A DNA stretch of 64,000 nucleotides. Origin: Haloterrigena gelatinilytica (GTDB lineage: Archaea; Halobacteriota; Halobacteria; Halobacteriales; Natrialbaceae). Where the stretch lies: NCBI RefSeq assembly GCF_013342145.1, contig NZ_JABUQZ010000001.1, positions 1,984,001 through 2,048,000 on the forward strand, given 5' to 3'. A program made the position numbers and the translations under genes. The notes under the pieces are model-generated. The model saw only the letters and a program-made list of their open reading frames with translations, had not been told where the DNA came from and made no database searches. Position 1 is the first letter of the stretch. Each line of letters begins with the position of its first letter. Below are positions 26,701 through 34,422 of the stretch, piece after piece.

Positions 26701-27324
26701 GTGAACATGCTCGCGATCGACGAGTACGACGAGGTCAAAAGCGACCTCGAGGAACTCGAGGACGCGAAGGCGACGCTGGTCGAGGAGGCGGAGGGGATCC
26801 GCGACCGGATCGAACAGTACGAGACCCAGAAGAAGGCGACGTTCATGGACTCCTACGACGAGATCGCCGCGCAGTTTACGGAGATCTTCGAGAAGCTCTC
26901 GGAGGGGACCGGCACGCTGCACCTAGAGGACGAGGAGGACCCCTTCGACGGCGGGCTGACGATGAAGGCCCAGCCGGGCGACAAGCCCATTCAGCGACTG
27001 GACGCGATGTCCGGCGGCGAGAAGTCCCTGACCGCGCTGGCCTTCATCTTCGCGATCCAGCGGCACAACCCGGCGCCGTTCTACGCCTTAGACGAGGTCG
27101 ACGCCTTCCTCGACGCCGTCAACGCCGAGCGCATCGGCGAGATGGTCGACGAACTCGCCGACGAGGCCCAGTTCGTCGTCGTCTCCCACCGCTCGGCGAT
27201 GCTCGACCGTTCCGAGCGGGCGATCGGCGTCACGATGCAACAGGACAACGTCAGCGCCGTCACCGGGATCGACCTGAGCGACGGCGCCGACGCGAGCGGT
27301 GAGGAGGTGCCTGTTAGTGACTAG
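23734..27324 (+). CDS. smc: Chromosome segregation protein SMC
   Basis: The 1196-residue protein has the full SMC order: N-terminal Walker A GPNGSGKSNIIDAVLFALG (about residue 32), Q-loop, a long coiled coil (about 170-510), the hinge (about 520-660; AVAQLGSVPGEFAVACETAAG, and the glycine-rich end GSGSGSRYS), a return coiled coil, then the C-terminal signature LDAMSGGEKSLTALAFIFAI with Walker B FYALDEVDAFLDAVNA. Size is normal. It forms condensin-like rings with ScpA for chromosome folding and segregation. Its TAG stop (27322-27324) overlaps the scpA GTG start (27317) by eight bases, so the two are translationally coupled. Confidence 0.97.
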   Translation: MYIKALVLDNFKSFGRKTKIPFYEDFTVITGPNGSGKSNIIDAVLFALGLARTRGIRAEKLTDLIYNPGHDDGENSGGPREATVEVILDNSDETLTRSQVVNAAGSEDVGDVDEIRIRRRVKETEDNYYSYYYLNDRAVNLSDIQDLLAQAGVTPEGYNVVMQGDVTEIINMTPHARREIIDEIAGVAEFDAKKEDAFEELEVVEERIDEAELRIEEKRDRLDQLADERRQAMRYRRLRREKEEYEGYKKASELEEKRDELADAEETAAELEDELEEFQRELDERQGTVVRLQEDLEDLNAEIERKGEDEQLRIKSEIEEIKGEISRFEDKIEASEAAIEEAESNRREAFVEIDRKQEQIDDLEDEMREHKLEKASLKSEIQDREAERDELEAEIEAVDTEFDELKAELAERKEELEEAKTEKNDLQREQDRLLDEARRRSTEIEEKEAAIEDKREEIPEIESRRSDLERELEKAEKNRENIAGVVDDLKSEKRRIQSDVDELDDEIQAKQQEYAELEANAGESGDTSFGRAVTTILNAGINGVHGAVAQLGSVPGEFAVACETAAGGRLANVVVDDDVVGQQCIDHLKSRNAGRATFLPLTDMSQRRLPSAPSDPGVVDFAYNLVDFDDQFAGVFSYVLGDTLVVEDLETARSYMGDYRMVTLDGDLVEKSGAMTGGSGSGSRYSFTGGGEGQLERVAKQITELQEERESLREELRDVEERLDDARDRKTDATDEVRSIENERENLAEKRETIEAEIEALEDDLDELEDERESVDERMTEISGEIEEKTAAVEEIEADIEELETELEDSKIPELTAQIEALEAEIDDREDQIADLDSKLNELSLEKEYAEDAIEDRHDEIEAAQNRKAEHEEQIEAFEEQIEAKEAKLEDKREAVAELEEELTELKEERSELKDELADARAERDRQQDRVNAVESKLEDCRNRVGDLEWEIESLESEVGDYDPEDVPDHETVLEMIDLLQADMEAMEPVNMLAIDEYDEVKSDLEELEDAKATLVEEAEGIRDRIEQYETQKKATFMDSYDEIAAQFTEIFEKLSEGTGTLHLEDEEDPFDGGLTMKAQPGDKPIQRLDAMSGGEKSLTALAFIFAIQRHNPAPFYALDEVDAFLDAVNAERIGEMVDELADEAQFVVVSHRSAMLDRSERAIGVTMQQDNVSAVTGIDLSDGADASGEEVPVSD

Positions 27325-28675
27325 CGAGCCGCCACGCGGCTCGGAGAATGTGAGCGCTGAAGGCGCGAGCAGGGAGTCGCGAAGCGACTCCGAGAAACCG
27401 AGCGAGGAACGAAGTGATCCGCGAGGTAGCGAGCCGCCACGCGGCTCGGAGAATGTGAGCGATGCGAGGCGCGACCGAAGTGAGGGCCTCGAGAACGCGA
27501 ACGGTGAAACCGTGAGCGCCGAAGGCGCGAGCAGGGAGTCGCGAAGCGACTCCGAGAAACCGAGCGGGGAGCGGAACGGCCCGCGAGGCGGTGATCGCGA
27601 CGAGTTCTATACGGACGGGGGACGGGACGACATCCCCCTGAACATCACCGGACACGAGGAGAGGGAGCCGCCTGACGGCGGCTCCGAACAGTCGAGCGGT
27701 GACCGGAGGGAACCGGGAGACCGCGAGCGGCCCGGGGACTCGAGTGCGGATGCTGCCCCTCGAGACGCCGACGCCGAGTCGTCGGTCCTCGAGTTCTCGG
27801 AGGACGAGACGACGGACGCCGAGGTCGACGCCGACGCGGACGAAGCGGGCGACGACGCGGACGACGAAGTCGAGCCCGTCGAGTTGCTGGTGCAACTCGC
27901 CAAGGACGGCGAGATCGACCCGTGGGACATCGACGTCGTGCAGGTGACGGACAAGTTCCTCGAGGCGTTAGACGACGCCGACCTGCGAACCTCGGGGCGG
28001 GCGCTGTTCTACGCGAGCGTCCTCCTGCGGATGAAAAGCGACGAACTGTTCGCCACCGACGAGCCCGAGGAGGAGGAACTGCCGCCGTGGGAGGCCCCCT
28101 TCGCCGACGAGGGGGCGATGGAGCCCGAGGGCGACGACGGCGGCGCGCACCCGCCGGGGTTCGACCCCGTCGAGAGCCTCGAGGCGGAGATGGAACGGCG
28201 CCTCGAGCGCAAGCAGGCTCGCGGCAAGCCCGAGACGCTGGACGAACTCGTCCGGGAACTGCGGTCGGCCGAACGCGACTCCTGGTGGAAGGAATCGCGC
28301 AGTTACGACACGAGCGAGTCGCCCCAGGGGTACGACCGGGGCGTCCAGGAACTCGACTACCACGCCAACGACGACTTCCGGGTCGACGACGAGCCGACCA
28401 GCGACGACGTCACCCACACGACCCACGAGGAGGACATCGAGGCCGTCATCGACGACGTCGAGGCCGAACTCGAGGCCCAGTACGAAGCGGGCCGCGAGGA
28501 GGTGCTCTACGCCGAAATCGAGGCCGTCGGCGGGACGCGCGTGATGACCTACCTGGCGCTGCTCTTTCTCGCCCACCGCGGCCGGATCCGTCTCGAGCAG
28601 GACGAACTGTTCGGCGACCTCTGGATCCAGAACGCCGCCGCGGAGACGGACGCGAACGAAGCGATCGCCGACTGA
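27317..28675 (+). CDS. scpA: Segregation and condensation protein A (kleisin) with repeat-invaded N-terminus
   Basis: Frame from GTG 27317, overlapping the smc stop. The kleisin core begins near residue 184 (VEPVELLVQLAKDGEIDPWDIDVVQVTDKFLEALDDADL), with the SMC-binding helix, and ends with the winged-helix part ALLFLAHRGRIRLEQDELFGDLWI. Family ScpA starts at that core; here it is preceded by about 184 residues of low-complexity sequence. About 80 of these (27322-27566) come from two nested in-frame repeats of palindromic DNA, giving repeated PRGSENVS and EGASRESRSDSEKPS peptides. The extension is probably disordered. The core is intact. Confidence 0.92.
   Translation: MTSEPPRGSENVSAEGASRESRSDSEKPSEERSDPRGSEPPRGSENVSDARRDRSEGLENANGETVSAEGASRESRSDSEKPSGERNGPRGGDRDEFYTDGGRDDIPLNITGHEEREPPDGGSEQSSGDRREPGDRERPGDSSADAAPRDADAESSVLEFSEDETTDAEVDADADEAGDDADDEVEPVELLVQLAKDGEIDPWDIDVVQVTDKFLEALDDADLRTSGRALFYASVLLRMKSDELFATDEPEEEELPPWEAPFADEGAMEPEGDDGGAHPPGFDPVESLEAEMERRLERKQARGKPETLDELVRELRSAERDSWWKESRSYDTSESPQGYDRGVQELDYHANDDFRVDDEPTSDDVTHTTHEEDIEAVIDDVEAELEAQYEAGREEVLYAEIEAVGGTRVMTYLALLFLAHRGRIRLEQDELFGDLWIQNAAAETDANEAIAD
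27322..27461. repeat. 35-base direct repeat in the scpA 5' region (copies 27322-27356 and 27427-27461)
   Basis: Two identical 35-base copies beginning TAGCGAGCCGCCACGCGG are spaced 105 bases apart, a multiple of three, so both are read in the same scpA frame. Each contains the hairpin GAGCCGC-CAC-GCGGCTC (7-bp stem). The first copy overlaps the smc stop codon, so repeat growth touched the junction between the two genes. Confidence 0.9.
27359..27566. repeat. 46-base direct repeat in scpA (copies 27359-27404 and 27521-27566)
   Basis: Two identical 46-base copies are 162 bases apart, again a multiple of three. The unit carries the hairpin GGAGTCGC-GAA-GCGACTCC (8-bp stem, GAA loop). The intervening DNA holds further modules such as ACGGT-GAA-ACCGT at 27490-27518. 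Another palindrome, GGAGCCGCC-TGAC-GGCGGCTCC, follows at 27664-27685. Confidence 0.9.
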
Positions 28676-28752
28676 GTCCGCCGCGCCGCTCGTGACACCG
28701 CGGTGACTGATTGCCACAAACGTTTACCAGTCGCTGTCCGAACGTCGAGTCG

Positions 28753-29505
28753 ATGGAACGGCCCGACGACGCAGCGATCCGCATCCACGTCGAGATATTC
28801 GCGCTGATACGGCGACTGCTCCCCGTCGCGATCCTCGTCGGTTCGTTCGCCGGGCCGATGGCCGTCGCCGAACCGCGCGTCGCGATGTGGTACTCGGCTG
28901 TCCTGTTCTGCGTGAGTCTGTTCGTCCTCTGGACGCTCGAGGGGCTCCCGCTGTATCCGGCCCACACGTTCGGGCTCGAGTACCGCTTCGAGGACCGTCC
29001 GCTCGAGTCCGGGACCCAGCGCTGCGTCCACTGCGAGCGCGTCATCGACGACGGCGTGCACCGTCGCTACGCTCGACAGGTCGTCGTTCTGGGCGTCCCG
29101 TTCTACACGCTCGCGTGGGGCAGCAACGACATCTGTCGGGACTGTCTCGGTATCGGGGCGGGCGCGGGGCGCGCTCCCGGGTGGACCCAGCAACCGGACG
29201 CCGGCCGCGCCCGTCACACGGTCGGCGACGCCGGACGCGGACCCGCCCGTCACACGGTCGGCGACGCCGGACGCGGACCCGGATACGGACCGGAATCGGA
29301 GTACGACTCGGTGACGGTCGAAGCCACCGCGTCGCGGGCGGACTCGACGTCGACCGACGGCGCCGCGACGGCCGACGAGACCGACCCGAACGACTGGCGG
29401 CGCGACGACGCCGGTCCCGGAACCGAAATCGCCCGGCGCGTCGATCTGAACGACCGGACGGCCGCGCTCGAGGTCAAACGCGCCTTCGAGGACGGCCGGC
29501 CGTAA
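28753..29505 (+). CDS. Membrane protein with zinc-binding cysteines, unknown function
   Basis: About 250 residues from ATG 28753. Two membrane segments (LLPVAILVGSFAGPMAV and VAMWYSAVLFCVSLFVLWTL) are followed by a cytoplasmic or surface part with CVHCERVIDDGVH and, about 40 residues later, NDICRDCLGIG: two CxxC pairs likely bind one zinc. Residues around 150-176 contain a 12-residue duplication (ARHTVGDAGRGP twice) from a 36-base tandem repeat. The C-terminal half is disordered and acidic, ending in a short helical block. Not recognised as a named family. Confidence 0.65.
   Translation: MERPDDAAIRIHVEIFALIRRLLPVAILVGSFAGPMAVAEPRVAMWYSAVLFCVSLFVLWTLEGLPLYPAHTFGLEYRFEDRPLESGTQRCVHCERVIDDGVHRRYARQVVVLGVPFYTLAWGSNDICRDCLGIGAGAGRAPGWTQQPDAGRARHTVGDAGRGPARHTVGDAGRGPGYGPESEYDSVTVEATASRADSTSTDGAATADETDPNDWRRDDAGPGTEIARRVDLNDRTAALEVKRAFEDGRP
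29209..29280 (+). repeat. 36-base tandem duplication
   Basis: Two exact head-to-tail copies (29209-29244 and 29245-29280) start GCCCGTCACACGGTCGGCGA. The unit is twelve codons, so the host gene stays in frame. Exact identity suggests a recent event. Confidence 0.9.
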
Positions 29506-29608
29506 GTCGGAGCGGGTGCAGGATGGCGACCGACGGATCGACGCTGATCGTGCTCGAAGGTATCACACCTCGCGAATGATAAAGTAACTCGAAAGCTTGT
29601 TGTAAGGT

Positions 29609-31054
29609 ATGTCCTCCGGCCCGGCGCCGGACGCGAGCAACCTCACCGACGGGTCGCTCGTCCGGCCGATGTTCGAACTGGCGTGGCCGCTCGTGGTCAT
29701 CCAGTTGTTGCAGGTCACCTACAACGTCGGCGACACCTTCTGGCTCGGCGCGCTCTCGCCCGACGCCGTCGGCGCGGTGAGCCTCGCCTTTCCGCTCCTC
29801 TTTCTGGTGATCTCCGTCGGCGGCGGCTTCACGACCGCGGGCTCGATCCTGCTCGCCCAGCACACCGGCGCCGAGAGCGGCGAGGGCGGCCTGATCGCCG
29901 GCCAGACGATCTCGTTTATCTCGCTCGTCGCGGTCGCGCTCGGCATCGTCGGCTTCCTCGCGACGGACTCGATGCTGGCCGCGTTGCCCGCCGATCCTGA
30001 GACCCAGACCGCGATCATCCCGCTGGCCGCCGACTACCTGCGCATCTTCTTCCTCGGGATCCCCTTCGTGTTCGGCTTCTTCGTCTTCGCCGCGCTCATG
30101 CGGGGGTACGGCAACACCCGCGCGCCGATGCGGGTGATGGTCGTCAGCGTCCTGCTCAACCTCGTCATCGATCCGCTGTTGATCTTCGGCGTCGGGCCGC
30201 TGCCCAGCCTCGGGATCGCCGGCGCGGCCGTCGCGACCGTCATCTCGCGGGGGCTGGCGACGGCCATCGGCTTCTACCTGCTGTACTTCGGCGACGTCGG
30301 CCCGGAGATCCGCCCGGAACACCTCCGGCCCCGGCTCGAGTACGTCGCCGAGATCGTTCGGCTGGGCGTCCCGACCGCACTCGAGCAGTCGATGTCGGCG
30401 CTGGCGCTGGTGGCGATGACGGCGATGGTCGTCACCTTCCAGCCGGCGGTCGTCGCGGCCTACGGACTGGGCAATCGGCTGATCTCGCTGGCCTTCCTGC
30501 CGGCGATGGGGATGGGACAGGCGACGGACTCGATCGTCGGCCAGAACCTGGGCGCGGGGAAGGGCAACCGCGCCGAGAGAGCGACGCGGATCGCCGGCGG
30601 CACCATCGCGGGGATCATGGCCGTCGCGGCGCTGCTGGCCGCGCTCTTCCCGGAACCGTTCGTCTCGGTGTTCGTGACTGCCGAGGAGGCGGGTCGCGCG
30701 GAGACGATCGCCTACGGCTCCACCTACCTCCGGTTCGCCGCGGTCGGCTTCGTCTTCATGGGCGTCATGCAGGTCGTGCTGGGCGCCTTCCGCGGCGCCG
30801 GCAACACGAAGACCGCGCTGGTCTTCTCCGTGCTGGGGCTGTGGCTCGTCCGCGTGCCCGTGACCTACGCCCTGCTGTTCGTCGCCGAGTGGGGGCCGCG
30901 GGGGATCTGGACCGGCGTCGTCGCCGGCGACATCGTCGGCGCTATCGCCGCCGTCGCGTGGTTCTCGCGAGGCACGTGGAAGGGATCGCTGATCGACGAG
31001 GACGAACCGGGCGAGGCGGCGGACGGGACGGCCCGAGCGACCGACGCCGAGTGA
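29609..31054 (+). CDS. MATE family efflux transporter (second of two)
   Basis: The 481-residue protein has about twelve membrane segments, with the N-terminal block PMFELAWPLVVIQLLQVTYNVGDTFWLGAL and MRGYGNTRAPMRVMVVSVLLNLVIDPLLIFG typical of DinF/NorM-like MATE transporters, repeated in the second half as EIVRLGVPTALEQSMSALALVAMTAMVV and GAFRGAGNTKTALVFSVLGLWLVRVP. It differs clearly from the copy at 749-2131, so this is an independent transporter. Substrate unknown. Confidence 0.88.
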   Translation: MSSGPAPDASNLTDGSLVRPMFELAWPLVVIQLLQVTYNVGDTFWLGALSPDAVGAVSLAFPLLFLVISVGGGFTTAGSILLAQHTGAESGEGGLIAGQTISFISLVAVALGIVGFLATDSMLAALPADPETQTAIIPLAADYLRIFFLGIPFVFGFFVFAALMRGYGNTRAPMRVMVVSVLLNLVIDPLLIFGVGPLPSLGIAGAAVATVISRGLATAIGFYLLYFGDVGPEIRPEHLRPRLEYVAEIVRLGVPTALEQSMSALALVAMTAMVVTFQPAVVAAYGLGNRLISLAFLPAMGMGQATDSIVGQNLGAGKGNRAERATRIAGGTIAGIMAVAALLAALFPEPFVSVFVTAEEAGRAETIAYGSTYLRFAAVGFVFMGVMQVVLGAFRGAGNTKTALVFSVLGLWLVRVPVTYALLFVAEWGPRGIWTGVVAGDIVGAIAAVAWFSRGTWKGSLIDEDEPGEAADGTARATDAE

Positions 31055-31075
31055 GCGCTCGACGCTACGGACGCC

Positions 31076-31801
31076 TCAGAGATTGCGCTCGATCGTCGAG
31101 CGCAGCCGGCGTTCGAGGTCGGTCGTCGTCGCGTCGAGCGAGAGGCGCTCGTGGCTCTCGTCGGCGTCGAAGTGTTCGGCCAGCAGGCCGCCGCGGCGGT
31201 CGACCTCGACCAGCAGGTCGAAGTCGTCGCCCTCCGGCAGCGGAACGATCTCGAGTTCGTCCAGCTCGCCGGCGAACGGACCCGATCGGGGGACGAACTC
31301 GAACTCCTGGACGAACCGGTGGTTCGAGAACAGCGACTCGCTGGCCTCGCAGTTTGCAGTTCGGAGCGTGAATCCGAGCGACTCGACGGCGTCGAACAGC
31401 GTCCGCCGGAGCGGATCCGGCTCGATTTCGACGGGATCGGTGTCGTCCGGATCGACGGCCCAGTCGATGTCGAGGCCGGTGTCGAGCCAGACCTCCGTCT
31501 TTCCCATCGTCACGGGCGTGTGGTAGGGCACGTCGATCGACACGGAGAACGACCTGTCCTCGCCGGGTTCGATCGTGAACGGATCCGCGATGCGGAACGA
31601 ATCGATCGTCCCCGTCCGCGCGCTCTCGTCGGTCTCGTAGCGCGTCTCGAGCGCGAAGTAGATGCCGTCGACTTCCTGCGCGTCGTTTCCGCCGGTGACG
31701 TCGACGCGCGCGTCGACGGTTTGGCCCGCGGTGAGCGTCGTCGGAAGGATCGTATCGACCGTTGCAGCCCCGATACCGAGGCTCGAGAGGAGACGTTTCA
31801 T
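31076..31801 (-). CDS. Spo0M/SpoOM-like arrestin-fold protein
   Basis: The 241-residue protein MKRLLSSLGIGAATVDTILPTTLTAGQTVDARVDVTGG and the C-terminal half with RFVQEFEFVPRSGPFAGELDELEI match the sporulation-control protein Spo0M family, an arrestin-like beta-sandwich. Archaea do not sporulate, so the name is only a family label; cytoskeletal or signalling roles have been suggested for bacterial members. No signal peptide. It is convergent with the MATE gene at 29609. Confidence 0.8.
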   Translation of the reverse strand: MKRLLSSLGIGAATVDTILPTTLTAGQTVDARVDVTGGNDAQEVDGIYFALETRYETDESARTGTIDSFRIADPFTIEPGEDRSFSVSIDVPYHTPVTMGKTEVWLDTGLDIDWAVDPDDTDPVEIEPDPLRRTLFDAVESLGFTLRTANCEASESLFSNHRFVQEFEFVPRSGPFAGELDELEIVPLPEGDDFDLLVEVDRRGGLLAEHFDADESHERLSLDATTTDLERRLRSTIERNL

Positions 31802-31994
31802 ACGCCGACTACGTCACAGTCGATTGATATCTACCTTCCCATCGCGACGCGTCTCGCGGCGGCGACTGCGCTCGCGCCGGGCGCCGCCGCATCGGTCGCG
31901 TCGGGACGACCGTCGCGCGTCGTGATCTGTCGTCGGCCGGTGACTAGATAATCGGGAGGAAGCTCCCGGACGGGAGCCGAACACCCCACCGTCG

Positions 31995-32258
31995 ATGACA
32001 AGCCAGTGTGACTGTATGCCAAACCCTTTTGGAAAACGGCTCAAGCGATCACGCGGTGAACGGGTGGATATGCTCACGAACAGGGAGCCGACCGAGACCG
32101 ACGGCCTGAAACAGTTCCTGGTGCAGTGTGAGGGCTGTTCGTTCGAACACGCGGCCGACGACCGCGACGAAGCGATGGCGATCGGCACCGACCACCAGCG
32201 GGAGACGCGACACGAGGTCGTCGCCCTCGAGGTGCCGCCGGCGCTCCGACGGGCGTAG
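31995..32258 (+). CDS. Small hypothetical protein with paired cysteines
   Basis: An 87-residue frame. Internal ATGs at 32016 and 32070 are possible starts; the most family-like part is QFLVQCEGCSFEHAADDRDEAMAIGTDHQRETRHEVVALEV. The CEGC plus two downstream histidines (DH, RH) look like a single zinc-binding knuckle, as in many small haloarchaeal proteins. No neighbour gives a role. Confidence 0.6.
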   Translation: MTSQCDCMPNPFGKRLKRSRGERVDMLTNREPTETDGLKQFLVQCEGCSFEHAADDRDEAMAIGTDHQRETRHEVVALEVPPALRRA

Positions 32259-32401
32259 GCGGCGTCAGGACTGCGATCAACTGATCGGCGCTCGGCCGCG
32301 GTTACGGGACCGCAGCGAACGGCGACGAGGGTGTCTCGAGGGACGCGTCCGTCGGCGTCCGGCACGACGATTGAAGGGGGAGGACTCGGAATCCCTCGTC
32401 G

Positions 32402-33025
32402 ATGGTCGACAAGGACGTCGTCCGCCGGGGATACGACGAACTGGCGGAAACGTACGCCGCCGAACGGTCAGAGACGGATCGCGAGCGGGCGGCCCTCGAG
32501 GCGTTTTTCGAATCGCTGCCGGCGTCGCCGACGCTTCTCGACGCCGGTTGCGGGCAGGGGACACCGGTTCTGCGGCGGGGAAGCGAGGACGGAGGCGCAG
32601 CGGCTGTCGGCGTCGATTTCTCTCGGGAGCAACTCGAACTGGCAGCGGCGAACGCACCGATAGCGTCGCTCGTTCGGGGGGACCTGACGGATCTGCCCGT
32701 TCGCGACGGGACCTTCGATGCCGTAATCGCCCTCCACTCCCTGATTCACGTGCCCGTCGACGACCACCGGACGGTCCTCGAGGAGTTCGCGCGGGTCCTG
32801 CGGCCCGGCGGGCGGGTGCTGGTCTCCGAGGGACTGGAGGAGTGGCGCGGCGAGAACCCTGACTGGCTCGAGACCGGGGTCGAAATGCAGTGGCACGTGG
32901 CCGGTGCGGCGACGCGAACGCAGTTGCGCGAAACGGGGTTCGAAATCGTCGACGAGCGAGGAGTCTCCGGGACGCTCCGCGAGGACGAACGCTGGGTATA
33001 CGTCGCGGGGCGACTCGAGAAGTAG
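32402..33025 (+). CDS. Class I SAM-dependent methyltransferase
   Basis: The 207-residue protein has motif I TLLDAGCGQGTPVL (about residue 45), then AAAVGVDFSREQLELA for the acidic post-I strand and DGTFDAVIALHSLIHVPVDD with ALRPGGRVLVSEG-like motif (RVLRPGGRVLVSEGL) for the later strands. The small size and lack of extra domains suggest a small-molecule methyltransferase. Substrate unknown. Confidence 0.8.
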   Translation: MVDKDVVRRGYDELAETYAAERSETDRERAALEAFFESLPASPTLLDAGCGQGTPVLRRGSEDGGAAAVGVDFSREQLELAAANAPIASLVRGDLTDLPVRDGTFDAVIALHSLIHVPVDDHRTVLEEFARVLRPGGRVLVSEGLEEWRGENPDWLETGVEMQWHVAGAATRTQLRETGFEIVDERGVSGTLREDERWVYVAGRLEK

Positions 33026-33043
33026 GCGGACTCGACGGCTCGC

Positions 33044-33742
33044 TCAGTCGGCGGCCAGCGTCCACTCGCCCGGGCCGGCCGACTCGAGGACGTCGCGTCG
33101 CTCCATCTCGGTCAGCACCTCGGGGATGCGGTCGGGCTGGGCGATTTCCATCTCGATGCGGTCGATCCCGTGGAACTCGGCGAGATAGTGTCGGATCTCC
33201 TCCTGGGTGAACGACTCCTGATCGGCCTGCTCCATGACGCTGGAGACGAGGTCGACCATGTCCTCGATGAAGTTCCAGGGGTAGACGATCCAGGTCCACT
33301 CCTCTAAGTGTTCGCCGACGTAGTCGGGCTGGTACTCGCTGGTGCCGAGCAACTGCAGCGTCGCCGTGCGGACCTCGCCGGCGTCGCGGTCGGTGACGTA
33401 CTCGTAGGCGCGCTCGATGGAGCCGCCGGTGTCGGCGATGTCGTCGATGATCAGCACGTCCTTCCCCTCGACGCTGCCCTCGGGCATCGGGTACCGAACG
33501 GACGGCTCGTCGCTCTTCTCGGCGGCCCCGACGTAGTGTTCCATCTTCAGGCTCGTCAGATCGTCCAGTCCGAGGAAATCACAGAGACACCGACCCGCGA
33601 ACCAGCCGCCCCGGGCCAGCGCGACGACGACATCCGGGTCGAACTCGTCGTCGCGGACCTCGTCGCTGACGTCGCGACAGAGGCCGTAGATGTACTCCCA
33701 GGTAGTGATCGTACAGTCGAAGTCGTCCGGTAAGTCGGACAT
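33044..33742 (-). CDS. Phosphoribosyltransferase family protein
   Basis: The 232-residue protein contains the PRPP-binding loop DVLIIDDIADTGGSIERAYEYV (around residue 95) and an earlier VVALARGGWFAGRCLCDFLG block with the flexible-loop glycine. This is the haloarchaeal family related to xanthine/hypoxanthine phosphoribosyltransferases. Its last 50 residues (FTQEEIRHYLAEFHGIDRIEM) form a small helical, HTH-like extension. Purine base is likely the substrate, but not shown. Confidence 0.8.
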   Translation of the reverse strand: MSDLPDDFDCTITTWEYIYGLCRDVSDEVRDDEFDPDVVVALARGGWFAGRCLCDFLGLDDLTSLKMEHYVGAAEKSDEPSVRYPMPEGSVEGKDVLIIDDIADTGGSIERAYEYVTDRDAGEVRTATLQLLGTSEYQPDYVGEHLEEWTWIVYPWNFIEDMVDLVSSVMEQADQESFTQEEIRHYLAEFHGIDRIEMEIAQPDRIPEVLTEMERRDVLESAGPGEWTLAAD

Positions 33743-33863
33743 CGTGTTTCAGGACGTACCACGGATCAACGCCGCTTAAACGATGCGTATTCGGACGATT
33801 CGCGCCGGTCGTTAGCACGCGCCTCGAGGACAGTTCCCCCCGGACGGACCGCTCGTCGACCGA

Positions 33864-34157
33864 TTACTCGAGCGAGACCGTGACGGCCGGCCCGCCGTCG
33901 ACGGTAACGTCGAACCCGTTGTAGGAAAACGAAACGCGTCGCGTCGCCCCCGGTTGCGACGACTCGAACGTCGCGTCGAGCGCGTCGGGTTCGATCGCGT
34001 CGTACAGCGGCGGGAGCGCCGTGGGATCGGTTTCCGACGCGGATGCGACGGCATCGACCACGGCGAGCGACGGCGCCTTCTCTGGCGAGAAGACGTACGT
34101 CTGCTCGTTCGTCGAACTGTTCCCCCCGATATCGTTTCGATGGTGTTCCGTCGCCAT
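33864..34157 (-). CDS. HalOD1 output-domain protein
   Basis: The 97-residue protein has the haloarchaeal output domain 1 pattern: APSLAVVDAVASASETDPTALPPLYDAIEPDALDATF followed by a beta segment RVSFSYNGFDVTVDGGPAVTVSLE. The YDAIDPDALD-type core is diagnostic. Such domains occur alone or at the end of PAS/GAF histidine kinase proteins and are thought to transmit signals. It has a strong TATA-type promoter upstream. Confidence 0.85.
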   Translation of the reverse strand: MATEHHRNDIGGNSSTNEQTYVFSPEKAPSLAVVDAVASASETDPTALPPLYDAIEPDALDATFESSQPGATRRVSFSYNGFDVTVDGGPAVTVSLE

Positions 34158-34186
34158 GAATTGCCTTGGCGAGAAGCCAACATCGT

Positions 34187-34197
34187 ACTATAAAAAA
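34187..34197 (-). promoter_or_regulatory. TATA box of the HalOD1 gene
   Basis: Minus-strand TTTTTTATAGT lies about 30-35 bases before ATG 34157. The 265-base interval between this gene and thiC is otherwise without a gene or recognisable thiamine riboswitch. Confidence 0.55.
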
Positions 34198-34390
34198 CCA
34201 CGTGAATCCGAGTTAACCGTAACTATCGTTCATCGCCATCTCAGCGTCGCTATCTGACAGTTAGCGCTTCGGACTGCTGCGTTCGGTCGGACGAACGACC
34301 GACGTAGCGGAGGTGGTCCCTCGTATCGTGCGGACGGCGATTCCCGTCGTCTCTCGGGTCACGTTCGAAGGGAAGTTCCCAGCGCAAGCG

Positions 34391-34399
34391 CTATATAAC
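34391..34399 (+). promoter_or_regulatory. TATA box of thiC
   Basis: CTATATAAC is centred 28 bases upstream of ATG 34423, consistent with a leaderless thiC transcript. Such a leader leaves no room for a TPP riboswitch. Confidence 0.65.
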
Positions 34400-34422
34400 T
34401 CGATGATACAACCTAGTTATCG

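Noticed and set aside
25482..27302. Long alternative-frame reading inside smc
   Set aside because: Arginine-rich low-complexity translation of the Smc coiled-coil codons in another frame; Smc has complete motifs.
27322..27566. CRISPR-like array in scpA
   Set aside because: Only two copies per repeat, spacers made of more repeat modules, no leader and no cas genes; the whole region is translated in frame.
31076..31801. Sporulation function
   Set aside because: The Spo0M name is a family label; haloarchaea do not form spores and no sporulation genes are near.
34198..34422. Possible TPP riboswitch before thiC
   Set aside because: No conserved THI-box sequence (CTGAGA and the ACCTGA partner) was found, and the TATA box at 34391-34399 implies a leaderless transcript.
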